Source of the DNA: Reyranella sp. | GTDB lineage: Bacteria; Pseudomonadota; Alphaproteobacteria; Reyranellales; Reyranellaceae | Length of the DNA: 64,000 nucleotides | NCBI GenBank assembly: GCA_029946105.1 | Contig: JAQSDW010000242.1 | Coordinates: 1 to 64,000, forward strand | Direction of reading: 5' to 3' | Part shown: piece after piece, positions 50,388 to 60,390 of the stretch | Numbering within the stretch: position 1 is the stretch's first letter | Layout: each line of letters begins with the position of its first letter | The notes under the pieces: model-generated | Database searches by the model: none | Told to the model about the DNA's origin: nothing | What the model saw: the letters and a program-made list of their open reading frames with translations, nothing else | Made by a program: the position numbers and the translations under genes

Positions 50388-52565
50388 ATGATTCGTCAGT
50401 TTGAACTCGTTGAACGCGTACAGTCCTACGATCCGGAGGCGGACGAGGACGTGCTCAATCGCGCCTACGTCTATGGGCTGAAGCGGCACGGCAACCAGCT
50501 CCGGGCCTCCGGCGACCCTTATTTCTCGCATCCTGTCGAGGTCGCCGGCATCTTGGCCGAGATGCGGCTCGACACGGCCTCGATCGTCACCGGCCTGCTG
50601 CACGACACCCTCGAGGACACCGACGCGACACGCGACGAGATCGCCGGCCTGTTCGGCGAGAACATCGCCCGCCTGGTCGACGGCGTGACCAAGCTGTCGC
50701 GGCTGGAGATCCAGTCCGAGAGCACCAAGGAAGCCGAGAACCTGCGCAAGCTGGTGCTTGCGATGTCGTCGGATATCCGGGTTCTGCTGGTGAAGCTCGC
50801 CGACCGCCTTCACAACATGCGAACCCTGCGCCATATCAAGGAGCCGGCGCGGCGCAAGCGCATCGCCCGCGAGACCATGGATCTCTACGCGCCGCTCGCG
50901 TCACGCATCGGCATGGAAAAGGTCAAGCGCGAGCTCGAGGAGCTTGCCTTCGCCGAGCTCAATCCGGACGGCCTGGCGTCGGTCGGGGCGCGTCTGGGCT
51001 ATCTGCGCGAGCGCGGCGAGAGGCTGGTGCCCCAGATCGAGGCCGAACTGGTCAAGACCCTGAAGGACGGCGGCCTCGAGGCGCAGATCCAGGGCCGGGA
51101 AAAGACGCCCTATTCGATCTGGCGCAAGATGCAGATCAAGAACGTGTCGTTCGAGCAACTCGCCGACATCATGGCGTTCCGTATCCTAGTGGACGACATC
51201 GCGCAGTGCTATCAGGCGCTCGGCCTGCTGCATGGCCGCTACCAGGTGCTGCCGCAGCGCTTCAAGGACTACATCTCCGTTCCCAAGCCCAACGGCTATC
51301 GCTCGCTGCACACCGGTGTCATCGGCCCGCTCGGCCAGCGCATCGAGATCCAGATCCGCACCGCGGAGATGCAGGACCAGGCCGAGCGTGGGGTCGCCGC
51401 GCACTGGATCTACAAGGAAGGCGGGCCGTCGACCGACGCGCCGCAATACGCCTGGTTGCGCAGCCTCATCGATATCCTCGACAAGGCGCCCAACGCCGAG
51501 GAATTCCTCGAGCACACCAAGCTCGAGATGTTCCAGGACCAGGTGTTCTGCTTCACTCCCAAGGGCAAGCTGATCGCGCTGCCGCGCGGCGCGACGCCGA
51601 TCGATTTCGCCTATGCCGTTCACAGCCAGGTCGGCGACACCTGCGTCGGATCCAAGATCAACGGCCGCATGCTGCCGCTGCGAACCCAGCTCGCCAACGG
51701 CGACCAGGTGGAAATCGTCACCTCTAGGGCGCAAACGCCGTCGCCGACCTGGGAACGCTTCGTCGTCACCGGCAAGGCAAAGGCCGCGATTCGGCGCTTC
51801 ATCCGCACGCGCCAGCGCGAACAGTACATCCAGCTCGGCAAGTCGTTGCTCGACAAGACGTTCCATGAGGAAGGCTACGAGGTCACTGAAAAGGGCCTCG
51901 ACGGCGTGCGCGCCAACTTCAAGCAGACCACGACGGACGATCTGATTGCTGCCGTCGGCGCAGGACTGGTCGGCGCGCGCGAAGTGCTGACGGCGGTCTA
52001 TCCAGGCCTGAAGCAGCCGCGCAAGGGCGGGGCCGACGTGGTGCCGATCTCGCGAGCACGGAACAAGGCCGGGAAGGCCGGCGATGGGGCGCGGGGCGCC
52101 AAGGAGGCCGGCCAGATTGCGATCCGCGGCCTGATCCCGGGCATGGCCGTTCATTTCGCCCGCTGCTGCCATCCGCTGCCGGGCGACCGCATCGTCGGCA
52201 TCATCACGACCGGCAAGGGCGTGACCATCCATACGATCGACTGCGCCACGCTCGAGAGTTTCTCCGAGGCGCCGGAGCGCTGGATCGATGTCGGCTGGGA
52301 TTCGGCCGGCGAGGGCGCGGCGACTGCCTATACTGGCCGCCTCAAGATCACGGTCGCCAACCAGCCGGGCAGCCTGTCGAGCCTGTCGACGGTGATCGCC
52401 CGCCATGAAGGCAATATTTCGAACCTGCGCATCGTCAACCGCTCGATGGATTTCTTCGACATGGTGATCGACGTCGAGGTCGCGGACGTGAAGCATCTTG
52501 CCGACATCACCGCAGCCCTGCGCGCGACGCCGGCCATCAACGCCGTCGAGCGCGCTCGCAATTGA
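50388..52565 (+). CDS. Bifunctional (p)ppGpp synthetase/hydrolase (Rsh)
   Basis: A 725-residue RelA/SpoT homologue that makes and breaks (p)ppGpp. The HD hydrolase domain keeps its metal ligands (H48, H72 and D73 in LLHDTLED), so hydrolysis is expected. The synthetase domain has GYRSLHT and EIQIRT, then TGS (at about 385-445) and a C-terminal ACT domain (about 650-725). As the single Rsh in the window it would serve as both RelA and SpoT, as in other alphaproteobacteria. The ATG at 50388 was chosen over a GTG nine bases earlier. Confidence 0.95.
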   Translation: MIRQFELVERVQSYDPEADEDVLNRAYVYGLKRHGNQLRASGDPYFSHPVEVAGILAEMRLDTASIVTGLLHDTLEDTDATRDEIAGLFGENIARLVDGVTKLSRLEIQSESTKEAENLRKLVLAMSSDIRVLLVKLADRLHNMRTLRHIKEPARRKRIARETMDLYAPLASRIGMEKVKRELEELAFAELNPDGLASVGARLGYLRERGERLVPQIEAELVKTLKDGGLEAQIQGREKTPYSIWRKMQIKNVSFEQLADIMAFRILVDDIAQCYQALGLLHGRYQVLPQRFKDYISVPKPNGYRSLHTGVIGPLGQRIEIQIRTAEMQDQAERGVAAHWIYKEGGPSTDAPQYAWLRSLIDILDKAPNAEEFLEHTKLEMFQDQVFCFTPKGKLIALPRGATPIDFAYAVHSQVGDTCVGSKINGRMLPLRTQLANGDQVEIVTSRAQTPSPTWERFVVTGKAKAAIRRFIRTRQREQYIQLGKSLLDKTFHEEGYEVTEKGLDGVRANFKQTTTDDLIAAVGAGLVGAREVLTAVYPGLKQPRKGGADVVPISRARNKAGKAGDGARGAKEAGQIAIRGLIPGMAVHFARCCHPLPGDRIVGIITTGKGVTIHTIDCATLESFSEAPERWIDVGWDSAGEGAATAYTGRLKITVANQPGSLSSLSTVIARHEGNISNLRIVNRSMDFFDMVIDVEVADVKHLADITAALRATPAINAVERARN

Positions 52566-52599
52566 CGAATCTCCGACCCTCATCCTGCGAAAGTAACCT

Positions 52600-53352
52600 A
52601 TGTCCGCGTCTTCCCGGTTGCGTCTTGGAGTGAACATCGATCACGTGGCGACGGTGCGTAATGCACGCGGCGGCCATCTGCCTGATCCGTTGCGGGCCGC
52701 GCGCCTCGCCCAGGCGGCCGGTGCCGATGGCATCACGGCACATCTGCGCGAAGATCGTCGGCACATTGTCGATGACGACATCGCGGGCCTGATGCGCGAC
52801 CTCAAGGTGCCGCTCAATTTCGAAATGGCAGCGACCCAGGAAATGGTCGACATTGCGCTCAGGCATCGCCCGCACGCCGCCTGCATCGTCCCCGAGAAGC
52901 GCGAGGAGCGCACGACCGAGGGCGGCCTCGATGCCGCTGGCCAGCACAATCATCTGAAGCCGATGATTGCCAAGCTCCGCGATGCGGGCATTCGCGTGTC
53001 GCTGTTCATCGAGGCCGATCCGCGCCAGCTCGAGGCCGCGGTGACGCTGGGGGCGCCGGTCGTCGAGCTCCATACCGGCAGATATTGCGAGCTGGAGGGC
53101 GATGCCCAGCGCGCGGAGCTCGTCCGGTTGCAGAAGGGCGCGGCGCTCTGCGCGCGGCTCGGCCTCGAGTGCCATGCCGGCCATGGGCTGAGCTATGGCG
53201 ATGTCGGACCGGTCGCTGCGATCCCTGAAGTGCGTGAACTCAACATCGGCCACTTCCTGATCGGCGAGGCGATCTTTATCGGCCTGGAGCCTGCGATCCG
53301 GGAAATGCGACGCCTTATGGACGCGGCGCGGGGATCGGGGATGGCCGCGTGA
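52600..53352 (+). CDS. pdxJ: Pyridoxine 5'-phosphate synthase
   Basis: A 250-residue TIM-barrel enzyme that condenses 1-deoxyxylulose 5-phosphate with 3-amino-2-oxopropyl phosphate to form pyridoxine 5'-phosphate. The family motifs [28 protein letters not shown] and [10 protein letters not shown] are present, and the C terminus has GHGLSYGDV and [12 protein letters not shown]. The stop overlaps the acpS GTG start (GTGA). Confidence 0.96.
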   Translation: MSASSRLRLGVNIDHVATVRNARGGHLPDPLRAARLAQAAGADGITAHLREDRRHIVDDDIAGLMRDLKVPLNFEMAATQEMVDIALRHRPHAACIVPEKREERTTEGGLDAAGQHNHLKPMIAKLRDAGIRVSLFIEADPRQLEAAVTLGAPVVELHTGRYCELEGDAQRAELVRLQKGAALCARLGLECHAGHGLSYGDVGPVAAIPEVRELNIGHFLIGEAIFIGLEPAIREMRRLMDAARGSGMAA

Positions 53353-53765
53353 TCCTCGGCATCGGCAACGACCTTTGTGACATAAGGCGCATCGAGAAGT
53401 CGCTGGAGAGGTTCGGCGACCGCTTTGTGCTGCGCATCTTCACCGAAACGGAGCAAAAGCGCTCGGAGGGCAAGGCCACGCGGGCGGCGAGCTACGCCAA
53501 GCGGTTCGCCGCCAAGGAGGCCTGTTCAAAAGCTCTGGGCACCGGGCTGCGCCGCGGCGTCTTCTGGCGCGACATGGGCGTCGTCAACCAGCGCAGCGGC
53601 AGGCCGACGATGGCGCTCACCGGCGGAGCGCTTGCCCGCCTGCAGGAAATCACGCCGGCCGGAATGTCGCCGCAGATCGATCTCACCCTGACCGACGAAT
53701 ATCCCCTGGCGCAGGCCATCGTGATCATCTCGGGTGTGATCATTTCGGGCGTGCAGCAGGCGTGA
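53349..53765 (+). CDS. acpS: Holo-[acyl-carrier-protein] synthase
   Basis: A 138-residue enzyme that attaches phosphopantetheine to acyl carrier protein. The Mg-binding residues are D8 in GIGNDLCDI and the Glu of [16 protein letters not shown] start, overlapping pdxJ. The C terminus carries a tandem repeat giving [10 protein letters not shown], which lengthens the last strand relative to the family. lepB follows after 166 bases. Confidence 0.94.
   Translation: MILGIGNDLCDIRRIEKSLERFGDRFVLRIFTETEQKRSEGKATRAASYAKRFAAKEACSKALGTGLRRGVFWRDMGVVNQRSGRPTMALTGGALARLQEITPAGMSPQIDLTLTDEYPLAQAIVIISGVIISGVQQA
53721..53750 (+). repeat. 15-base tandem duplication in acpS
   Basis: GTGATCATCTCGGGT at 53721-53735 is followed by GTGATCATTTCGGGC at 53736-53750, with two mismatches. 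The frame is kept and the segment VIISG is doubled near the C terminus. Confidence 0.8.
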
Positions 53766-53931
53766 GCGGCCTTGAATGTCAAAATGCCCTTAATGGCCCG
53801 GGATTTCGCTATTCAACCGCACCGGGATGGCCATGAAATGACCAATTTGCGTGGCTCACATGCGCCTTCGGAGCGGGAGACAGGGGCTGCCGGCCCTGCT
53901 ATAGGCGCGGCTCGTTTGAACTGGAACGGCG

Positions 53932-54756
53932 ATGACGGACGTGGCTGAGCGTCGAAAGCGTGGGCACGACAAGACTGGCGGCTGGGGCGAGACCATCCGG
54001 ACGGTGGTGTATGCCGTTTTGATTGCGCTCGTCGTGCGGACGTTTGCCATCGAGCCGTTCAACATCCCCAGCGGCTCGATGATCCCGACCCTGCTGGTCG
54101 GCGACTATCTGTTCGTCTCGAAGTATTCCTACGGCTACAGCAAGCACTCCTTCCCGTTCTCGATGGGTCTGTTTGCGGGCCGCATCTTCGGCAGCCCGCC
54201 GGAGCGCGGCGACGTCGCCGTCTTCAAGTATCCCGGCGATCAGGGCCAGGGCGTGAACCGCACCGATTACATCAAGCGTATCGTCGGCATGCCGGGCGAT
54301 CGCATCCAGGTCACCAGCGGCGTGCTCCATATCAACGGAACGGCCGTGCCGCGTCTGCGCATCGGCGACTATGTGAGAGGCACCAACTCCCACTACCAGA
54401 AAGGGACGCTGTACAGCGAGCAGTTGCCGAACGGCCGCCGCTATACGGTACTCGAGTACAACGACGACGGTCCGTCCGACAACACGCCGGAGTTCCTCGT
54501 CCCCGCCGGCAACTATTTCGTCATGGGCGACAATCGCGACGATTCGCTCGACAGCCGCACGCGACTGATGTTGCGCGACTTCTCCGGAACGACCCGCGAT
54601 CGCGATCAGCTGGGCTGGTACGTTCCCGCCGAGAATCTCGTCGGCCGGGCCGAGTTCATCTTCTTTTCGCACGATCCGGCTGTCGCCGGCTGGACTGAGC
54701 CATGGAAGTGGCCGCAGGCCATCCGCTTCAACCGCTTCTTCATGGCGATCCACTGA
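53932..54756 (+). CDS. lepB: Signal peptidase I
   Basis: A 274-residue membrane protease that removes signal peptides. One N-terminal transmembrane helix at about 22-40 is followed by the catalytic S49 (IPSGSMIPTL) and K115 (YIKRIVGMPGD). The box GDNRDDSLDSR is near residue 196. The 166-base gap before it probably holds the promoter of the lepB-rnc-era-recO run. rnc overlaps its 3' end. Confidence 0.95.
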   Translation: MTDVAERRKRGHDKTGGWGETIRTVVYAVLIALVVRTFAIEPFNIPSGSMIPTLLVGDYLFVSKYSYGYSKHSFPFSMGLFAGRIFGSPPERGDVAVFKYPGDQGQGVNRTDYIKRIVGMPGDRIQVTSGVLHINGTAVPRLRIGDYVRGTNSHYQKGTLYSEQLPNGRRYTVLEYNDDGPSDNTPEFLVPAGNYFVMGDNRDDSLDSRTRLMLRDFSGTTRDRDQLGWYVPAENLVGRAEFIFFSHDPAVAGWTEPWKWPQAIRFNRFFMAIH

Positions 54757-55460
54757 AGCCGAGCGACGTCGAACTCGCGGCGCTGGCCGGCAAGATCGGC
54801 CATACTTTCGGGCGCGCTGAACTCGCGGCCGAGGCGCTCACCCATCGCGGCGCGCTCGACCGACAGTCCGATCTCAAGGCTGCCTTTCCACACGGTAACG
54901 AGCGGCTGGAGTTCCTTGGCGACCGTGTGCTGTCGCTCGCCGTGGCCGATCTGCTGTTGCGCCTTTTCCCGCACGAACCCGAGGGCGAGCTGGCACGCCG
55001 TCACGCAGCGCTTGTTCGCGCCGAGACGCTGGTTGAAATCGCAACGGCGATCGGGCTTGGCGCCGATATCAGGCTGGGCGATTCGGAACGCGCGCAGGGC
55101 GGCACGGTGCGTCCGACCATTCTCGCCGATGCGCTGGAGGCGCTGATCGGAGCCGTTTTCCTCGATGCCGGATTTGCGGAATCGGCGGCTTGCGTACGGC
55201 GCCTGTGGGGCGAGCGGCTCACCAGCCTGGCCGCGGCCCCCCGCGACCCCAAGACGGCGTTGCAGGAATGGGCGCAGGCGAGGCGGTTGCCGCTGCCCGC
55301 CTATCGCGAGGTTGGCCGCGACGGGCCGCCGCACGCGCCGTTGTTCGTCGTCGATGTCGCAATCAAGGGGCATGAGCCCGCTCAGGCGCGCGGCGGCAGC
55401 AAGCGCGAGGCCGAACGCCTGGCCGCGATCGCCCTCCTCGAACGTTTGAGCCAAGCATGA
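54702..55460 (+). CDS. rnc: Ribonuclease III
   Basis: A 252-residue double-stranded-RNA endonuclease. The signature NERLEFLGDRVLSL and the catalytic region LADALEALIGAVFLD are intact, and a dsRNA-binding domain forms the C terminus (DPKTALQEWAQ to SKREAERLAA). The ATG at 54702 lies inside lepB and makes a 55-base overlap; a CTG at 54753 or GTG at 54708 is conceivable, so the exact start is uncertain. The stop overlaps era (ATGA). Confidence 0.94.
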   Translation: MEVAAGHPLQPLLHGDPLKPSDVELAALAGKIGHTFGRAELAAEALTHRGALDRQSDLKAAFPHGNERLEFLGDRVLSLAVADLLLRLFPHEPEGELARRHAALVRAETLVEIATAIGLGADIRLGDSERAQGGTVRPTILADALEALIGAVFLDAGFAESAACVRRLWGERLTSLAAAPRDPKTALQEWAQARRLPLPAYREVGRDGPPHAPLFVVDVAIKGHEPAQARGGSKREAERLAAIALLERLSQA

Positions 55461-56377
55461 CGACACAGAACACGCGCGCCGGTTTCGTGGCCATCGTTGG
55501 CGCTCCCAATGCCGGCAAGTCGACCCTGGTCAATGCCATGGTCGGCTCGAAGGTGAGTATCGTATCGCCCAAAGTGCAGACCACGCGCATGCGTGTGATC
55601 GGCATCGCCATGGCGGATCTGTCCGACGGCGCACGGGCGCAGGTCGTGCTGGTCGACACGCCAGGCATTTTCCGTGTGGCCAAGCGTCGTCTGGAGCGTG
55701 CCATGGTGGCTGCCGCATGGCGCGGCGCCGAGGATGCGGACGTGGTGGCGCTCGTCGTCGATGCCGAGCGTGGCGTCGGCCAGGAAACGCGCGCCATCGT
55801 CGAGCGGCTGAAGGAATCGCGTGCCCCGCGCTTCCTGGTCCTCAACAAGATCGACGTCGTGCCGCGCGAAAACCTCCTCGCGCTCACATCGGAGCTCAAC
55901 ACCCTGCTGCCGTTCGAGCGCACATTCATGGTGAGCGCGCTCAAGCACGACGGCGTCGCCGACGTACTGGCGACGTTCGCGGCCGTGTTGCCGCCGGGAC
56001 CTTTCTTATACCCCGAAGACCAGGCCGCCGACCTGCCGCTGCGCCTGCTGGCCGCCGAAGTCACTCGGGAGCAGGTCTTTCTGCAGCTTCACCAGGAACT
56101 GCCCTACGAGGCGGCGGTCGAGACGGAGAAGTGGGAAGACCGTCCCGACGGCAGCGTCCGCATCGAACAGATCATCTACGTCCAGCGCGACGGCCAGCGC
56201 GCGATCTTCCTCGGCAAGGGTGGCGCGCGCATCAAGCAGATCGGCGCGCGGGCGCGGCACGAACTTGCCGAGATGCTGGAACGGCCCGTGCATCTGTTCC
56301 TTCACGTCAAGGTAAGCGAGCGCTGGGCAGATGACCCCTCGCACTACCGCACCATTGGGTTGGACTACGAACCCTAG
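55457..56377 (+). CDS. era: GTPase Era
   Basis: A 306-residue GTPase for 16S rRNA maturation and small-subunit assembly. The G domain has GAPNAGKS at 15-22, DTPGIF and NKID, and the C-terminal KH RNA-binding domain has FLGKGGARIKQIG. It overlaps rnc by four bases, the usual rnc-era order. Confidence 0.96.
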   Translation: MTTQNTRAGFVAIVGAPNAGKSTLVNAMVGSKVSIVSPKVQTTRMRVIGIAMADLSDGARAQVVLVDTPGIFRVAKRRLERAMVAAAWRGAEDADVVALVVDAERGVGQETRAIVERLKESRAPRFLVLNKIDVVPRENLLALTSELNTLLPFERTFMVSALKHDGVADVLATFAAVLPPGPFLYPEDQAADLPLRLLAAEVTREQVFLQLHQELPYEAAVETEKWEDRPDGSVRIEQIIYVQRDGQRAIFLGKGGARIKQIGARARHELAEMLERPVHLFLHVKVSERWADDPSHYRTIGLDYEP

Positions 56378-56434
56378 AGCTGCGGGCGCTGCGGGTGCTG
56401 GCGCGAACGCGCCAAACGCGGCATACCCGGGGGT

Positions 56435-57151
56435 ATGGACTGGAGCGATGAAGGCATCGTGCTGTCGGCACGGCCCCATGGTGAAAGCGGTCTCGTTGCG
56501 TCGCTCCTGACCCGGGCGCATGGCCGTCACGCGGGCTTCGTGCCGGGCGGCGGCTCGCGGCGGGCCAGTCCGGTCTGGCAGCTTGGCAATGTCGTCGAAG
56601 TCGGCTGGCGCGCGCGTCTGTCCGACCAGCTCGGCAATTACACGGGCGAACTGCGCGAGGCGCACGCCGCGCGCGCGCTCGACGATGCGGTCGAATTGGC
56701 CGGCCTTTCCGCCGCTTGCGCCGTTGCCGATGCGGCGCTGCCCGAACGCGAACCGCATCCGGCGATGTTCGACGGCTTCCGCGCCTTCCTGGGAGTGCTG
56801 GGCCATCCCGGCTGGCCCGCAATCTACGTCCGCCTGGAGCTGGGCCTTTTGCAGGAGCTGGGCTTCGGTCTCGACCTCGAGAAATGCGCCGCGACCGGTG
56901 CAACGGACGATCTCGCCTATGTCTCTCCCAAGACCGGCCGGGCGGTGTCGCGCACAGCGGCCGGCCCCTACAAGGAGAAGCTGCTGGACCTGCCGGCCTT
57001 TCTGTCCACCGGCGGGTTACCGCACGATGACGATCAATTGCGCCAAGGCCTCGATTTGACGGGCTATTTCCTCGAGCGGCATGTCTTTTGGCCACACAAC
57101 AAGCCCTTGCCTCCCGCGCGAGCGAGATTTATGGAAATGCTTCAACGCTAA
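56435..57151 (+). CDS. recO: DNA repair protein RecO
   Basis: A 238-residue protein of the RecFOR gap-repair path. It opens with WSDEGIVLSARPHGESG and the N-terminal OB fold; the C-terminal part has YVSPKTGRAVS. Only one cysteine (KCAATG) remains where some RecO proteins bind zinc, so no zinc finger is expected. It follows era by 57 bases. Confidence 0.92.
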   Translation: MDWSDEGIVLSARPHGESGLVASLLTRAHGRHAGFVPGGGSRRASPVWQLGNVVEVGWRARLSDQLGNYTGELREAHAARALDDAVELAGLSAACAVADAALPEREPHPAMFDGFRAFLGVLGHPGWPAIYVRLELGLLQELGFGLDLEKCAATGATDDLAYVSPKTGRAVSRTAAGPYKEKLLDLPAFLSTGGLPHDDDQLRQGLDLTGYFLERHVFWPHNKPLPPARARFMEMLQR

Positions 57152-57204
57152 AATAAAAATGGTCGCGGCCAGAATCGCGGCTCGTCCCCTCTTCAGTCCC
57201 GTCG

Positions 57205-59445
57205 ATGGCAAAACGCAACAACGTCGTCCCGCTCGCTGCGGTCAAACCGGTGCAATTCGGACAGGCGCTCCAGGAGCGCTACCTGTCCTATGCGCTGTCG
57301 ACCATCATGGCGCGCTCGCTGCCCGACGTGCGCGACGGCCTGAAGCCGGTGCACCGCCGCCTGATGTACGCTATGCGGCAGCTCAGGCTCGATCCCAACA
57401 GCGCCTTCAAGAAGAGCGCGCGCGTCGTCGGCGACGTGATCGGCCAGTATCATCCGCACGGCGACCAGTCGATCTACGACGCGCTGGTGCGCCTGGCCCA
57501 GGATTTCGCCGCCCGCTATCCGCTGATCGAGGGCCAGGGCAACTTCGGCAATATCGACGGCGATAACCCGGCGGCGATGCGCTACACCGAGGCGCGTCTC
57601 ACCGAGGTGGCCGAGGCGTTGCTGGCCGGCATCGACGAGAACGCCGTCAACTTCCGGCCCAACTATGACGGTTCCACGGAAGAGCCTGTCGTGCTGCCCG
57701 GCGGGTTTCCCAACCTGCTGGCCAATGGCGCTGCGGGCATCGCCGTCGGCATGGCCTGCTCGATCCCGCCGCACAATGCGGGCGAGCTCTGCGACGCGCT
57801 GCTGCATCTCATCAAGACGCCCAATGCCCGCATCGACACCTTGGTCGACCTGGTCAAGGGACCGGACTTCCCGACCGGTGGCGTGCTGGTCGAGCCGCGG
57901 GAGTCGATCGTCGAGTCCTACAGGACCGGCCGCGGTGCCTTCCGGCTGCGCGCGCGCTGGACGGCGGAGCAGCTGCCGCGCGGCCAGTACCGGATCATCG
58001 TCACGGAGATTCCCTACCAGGTCCAGAAGGGCCGGCTGATCGAGCGCATTGCCGAGATCATCAACGCCAAGAAGCTGCCGATCCTAGACGACGTGCGTGA
58101 CGAGTCGGCCGACGACGTCCGGATCGTGCTCGAACCGCGCACCGGCAATGTGCCGGCCGAGCTGCTGATGGAGCAGCTCTTCAAGCTCACCGACCTGGAA
58201 ATCCGCTTTCCGTTGAACCTCAATGTCCTCGACAAGGACAACACGCCGCGGGTCATGGACCTGCGCGAGGCCCTGCAGGCCTTCCTCGATCACCGGCGCG
58301 AGGTTCTGGTGCGGCGCTCGACCTTCCGGCTGGAAGCGATCGAACGGCGGCTGGAGATCCTCGAAGGCTATCTGATCGCCTATCTCAACCTCGACAGGCT
58401 GATCAAGATCATCCGCGAGGAGGACGAGCCCAAGCCTAAGATGATCAAGGCCTTCGGGCTCACCGACACGCAAGCCGAGGCGATCCTGAACATGCGCCTG
58501 CGCGCCTTGCGGCGTCTCGAAGAGTTCGAGATCAAGGGCGAGCACAAGAAGCTCGCCGTCGAGCGCAAGGAGCTGAAGGCGCTGCTCAAAGGCGAGGATC
58601 TGCAGTGGCAGGCGATCGCCGCCGAGGTCCAGGAGACCAAGCGCAAGTTCGGTGGCAAGACCGTGCTCGGCAAGCGCCGCACCGAACTCGCCGACGCGCC
58701 GGCCGAGATCGAGCATGCGGTCGAGGATTTCGTCGAGCGCGAGCCGATGACCATCATCTGCTCGGAAAAGGGGTGGATCCGCGCCGCCAAGGGGCATCTC
58801 GACGACAAGCAGGCCGCCGATCTCAAGTTCAAGGAAGGCGACGGTCCGCGCTTTGCGGTCCATGCCCAGTCGACCGACAAGATCCTGGTTTTCTGCACCA
58901 ATGGCCGCTTCTATACGCTGCCCTGTGACAAGCTGCCGAGCGCGCGTGGCCATGGCGAGCCGATCCGGTTGATGATCGAGCTCGGCAACGAGCAGGACAT
59001 CGTGCAGCTCGAAGTGTTCAGGGGCGGCCGCAAGTTCCTGGTTGCCTCCGATGCCGGTCGCGGCTTCGTCGTGCCGGAGGACGAGGTTGTTGCGCAGACC
59101 AAGAACGGCAAGCAGGCGCTCAATCTTGCCGACAAGGAAAAGGCCGTGGCCTTTTCGATCATGCCAGAGGGCGCCGACTCGATTGCCGTGCTGAGCGAAG
59201 GCCGGAAGCTCCTGATCTTCCCGCTGGAGCAGGTGCCCGAGATGAGCCGCGGCCGTGGCGTCCTCTTGCAGAAGTCGAAGGCCGACAGGCTTTCCGATGC
59301 GCAGGTCTTCAAGCTGGGCGACGGCCTGCCCTGGGGTAACCGGCTGATCGCCGCCTCCGAACTGAAGTTCTGGCGTGGCGAACGGGCCCAGGCCGGCCGC
59401 TTGCCGGAAAAGGGCTGGCCGCGCGCCAAACGCTTCAAGGATTGA
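57205..59445 (+). CDS. parC: DNA topoisomerase IV subunit A
   Basis: A 746-residue type II topoisomerase subunit that separates daughter chromosomes. The catalytic tyrosine is Y127 in [10 protein letters not shown]. The region [14 protein letters not shown] corresponds to the quinolone-resistance region, with Gln and Asp where E. coli ParC has S80 and E84; this is a natural variant I recall from other alphaproteobacteria. The C-terminal beta-pinwheel is short, favouring ParC over GyrA. uppP starts shortly after the stop. Confidence 0.95.
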   Translation: MAKRNNVVPLAAVKPVQFGQALQERYLSYALSTIMARSLPDVRDGLKPVHRRLMYAMRQLRLDPNSAFKKSARVVGDVIGQYHPHGDQSIYDALVRLAQDFAARYPLIEGQGNFGNIDGDNPAAMRYTEARLTEVAEALLAGIDENAVNFRPNYDGSTEEPVVLPGGFPNLLANGAAGIAVGMACSIPPHNAGELCDALLHLIKTPNARIDTLVDLVKGPDFPTGGVLVEPRESIVESYRTGRGAFRLRARWTAEQLPRGQYRIIVTEIPYQVQKGRLIERIAEIINAKKLPILDDVRDESADDVRIVLEPRTGNVPAELLMEQLFKLTDLEIRFPLNLNVLDKDNTPRVMDLREALQAFLDHRREVLVRRSTFRLEAIERRLEILEGYLIAYLNLDRLIKIIREEDEPKPKMIKAFGLTDTQAEAILNMRLRALRRLEEFEIKGEHKKLAVERKELKALLKGEDLQWQAIAAEVQETKRKFGGKTVLGKRRTELADAPAEIEHAVEDFVEREPMTIICSEKGWIRAAKGHLDDKQAADLKFKEGDGPRFAVHAQSTDKILVFCTNGRFYTLPCDKLPSARGHGEPIRLMIELGNEQDIVQLEVFRGGRKFLVASDAGRGFVVPEDEVVAQTKNGKQALNLADKEKAVAFSIMPEGADSIAVLSEGRKLLIFPLEQVPEMSRGRGVLLQKSKADRLSDAQVFKLGDGLPWGNRLIAASELKFWRGERAQAGRLPEKGWPRAKRFKD

Positions 59446-59450
59446 CGGGC

Positions 59451-60257
59451 ATGGACCTGACGCTGATCTGGAAGACGGTGCTGATCGGTGTCGTGGAGGG
59501 CCTCACCGAGTTCCTTCCGGTTTCCTCGACCGGGCACATCATCCTGGCCGAGGAGCTGCTGCACTTTCAGGGACCGCCCGGCAAGGTCTTCGAGATCGTG
59601 ATCCAGCTCGGTGCGATCCTCGCGGTGTGTTTTCTTTACCGCCGGAAGCTTTGGAATACCGCGACAGGCATCCTCGCGCGCGACCAGCGAGCGATCCGGT
59701 TCACAGCCGCGATCGTCGTTGCCTTCCTGCCGGCGGCCGTCGTCGGCGTGGCTGCCCACAAATACATCAAGTCGGTGCTCTTCAATCCGATGGTCGTGGC
59801 GATCGCGCTGATCGTGGGCGGCGTGGCCATCCTCATCATCGAACGCTACGCGCTGCGACCGCGCATCAAGTCGGTCGACGAGGTCGATCTAAAGACGGCT
59901 TTCCTGATCGGCCTCTGTCAGTGCCTTGCCATGGTGCCTGGCGTGTCGCGCGCCGGTTCGACGATCATGGGCGCCCGCGTCTTTCGCGTCGACCGGGCGG
60001 CGGCGGCAGAGTTTTCGTTCTTCCTCGCGATTCCGACCATGGTGGGAGCCAGCGTCTACGATCTCTACAAGAACTGGTCGACTCTCAACTGGGACGGCGG
60101 AGCGATCATTGCCCTCGGCTTCGTCGTGGCGTTCATTTCGGCGGCTCTCGTGGTCGGCGCCTTCGTCCGCTTCATCAGCCGGCACGGCTTCGCGGTCTTC
60201 GCCTGGTATCGCATCGTCGTGGGGGGGGGCGCTCTCATATTCCTGCTGGTGCGCTGA
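59451..60257 (+). CDS. uppP: Undecaprenyl-diphosphate phosphatase
   Basis: A 268-residue BacA-type membrane phosphatase that recycles the lipid carrier of cell-wall synthesis. The motifs EGLTEFLPVSSTGH at 16-29 and PGVSRAGSTI near residue 165 are both intact, with several transmembrane helices. The ATG at 59451 is preferred because AAGGA lies nine bases upstream; a TTG at 59442 would overlap parC. A run of nine G at 60221-60229 falls in the last helix. Confidence 0.93.
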   Translation: MDLTLIWKTVLIGVVEGLTEFLPVSSTGHIILAEELLHFQGPPGKVFEIVIQLGAILAVCFLYRRKLWNTATGILARDQRAIRFTAAIVVAFLPAAVVGVAAHKYIKSVLFNPMVVAIALIVGGVAILIIERYALRPRIKSVDEVDLKTAFLIGLCQCLAMVPGVSRAGSTIMGARVFRVDRAAAAEFSFFLAIPTMVGASVYDLYKNWSTLNWDGGAIIALGFVVAFISAALVVGAFVRFISRHGFAVFAWYRIVVGGGALIFLLVR

Positions 60258-60287
60258 GGTCGAAAAGCGCCCGGAAATGGGCATCGT

Positions 60288-60313
60288 GCTCCACTTTTCA
60301 TCCTCGGTGGAGC
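60288..60313 (+). other. Hairpin downstream of uppP
   Basis: GCTCCAC at 60288-60294 pairs with GTGGAGC at 60307-60313, and flanking ATCG and CGAT extend the symmetry. There is no T-run. It lies in the 133-base gap between uppP and the TRAP binding protein; the rest of the gap shows only an AGGGAGGA ribosome-binding site. Confidence 0.4.
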
Positions 60314-60390
60314 ATGCGATAAACGCCCCATCCCGCTGGTTCGCTTAGCGGAATAATTTAGCAAGCCAAAGCATTTAGGGAGGACTCTCC

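Noticed and set aside
60221-60229. Frameshift in uppP at the G run
   Set aside because: The reading frame continues to a normal C terminus of expected length.
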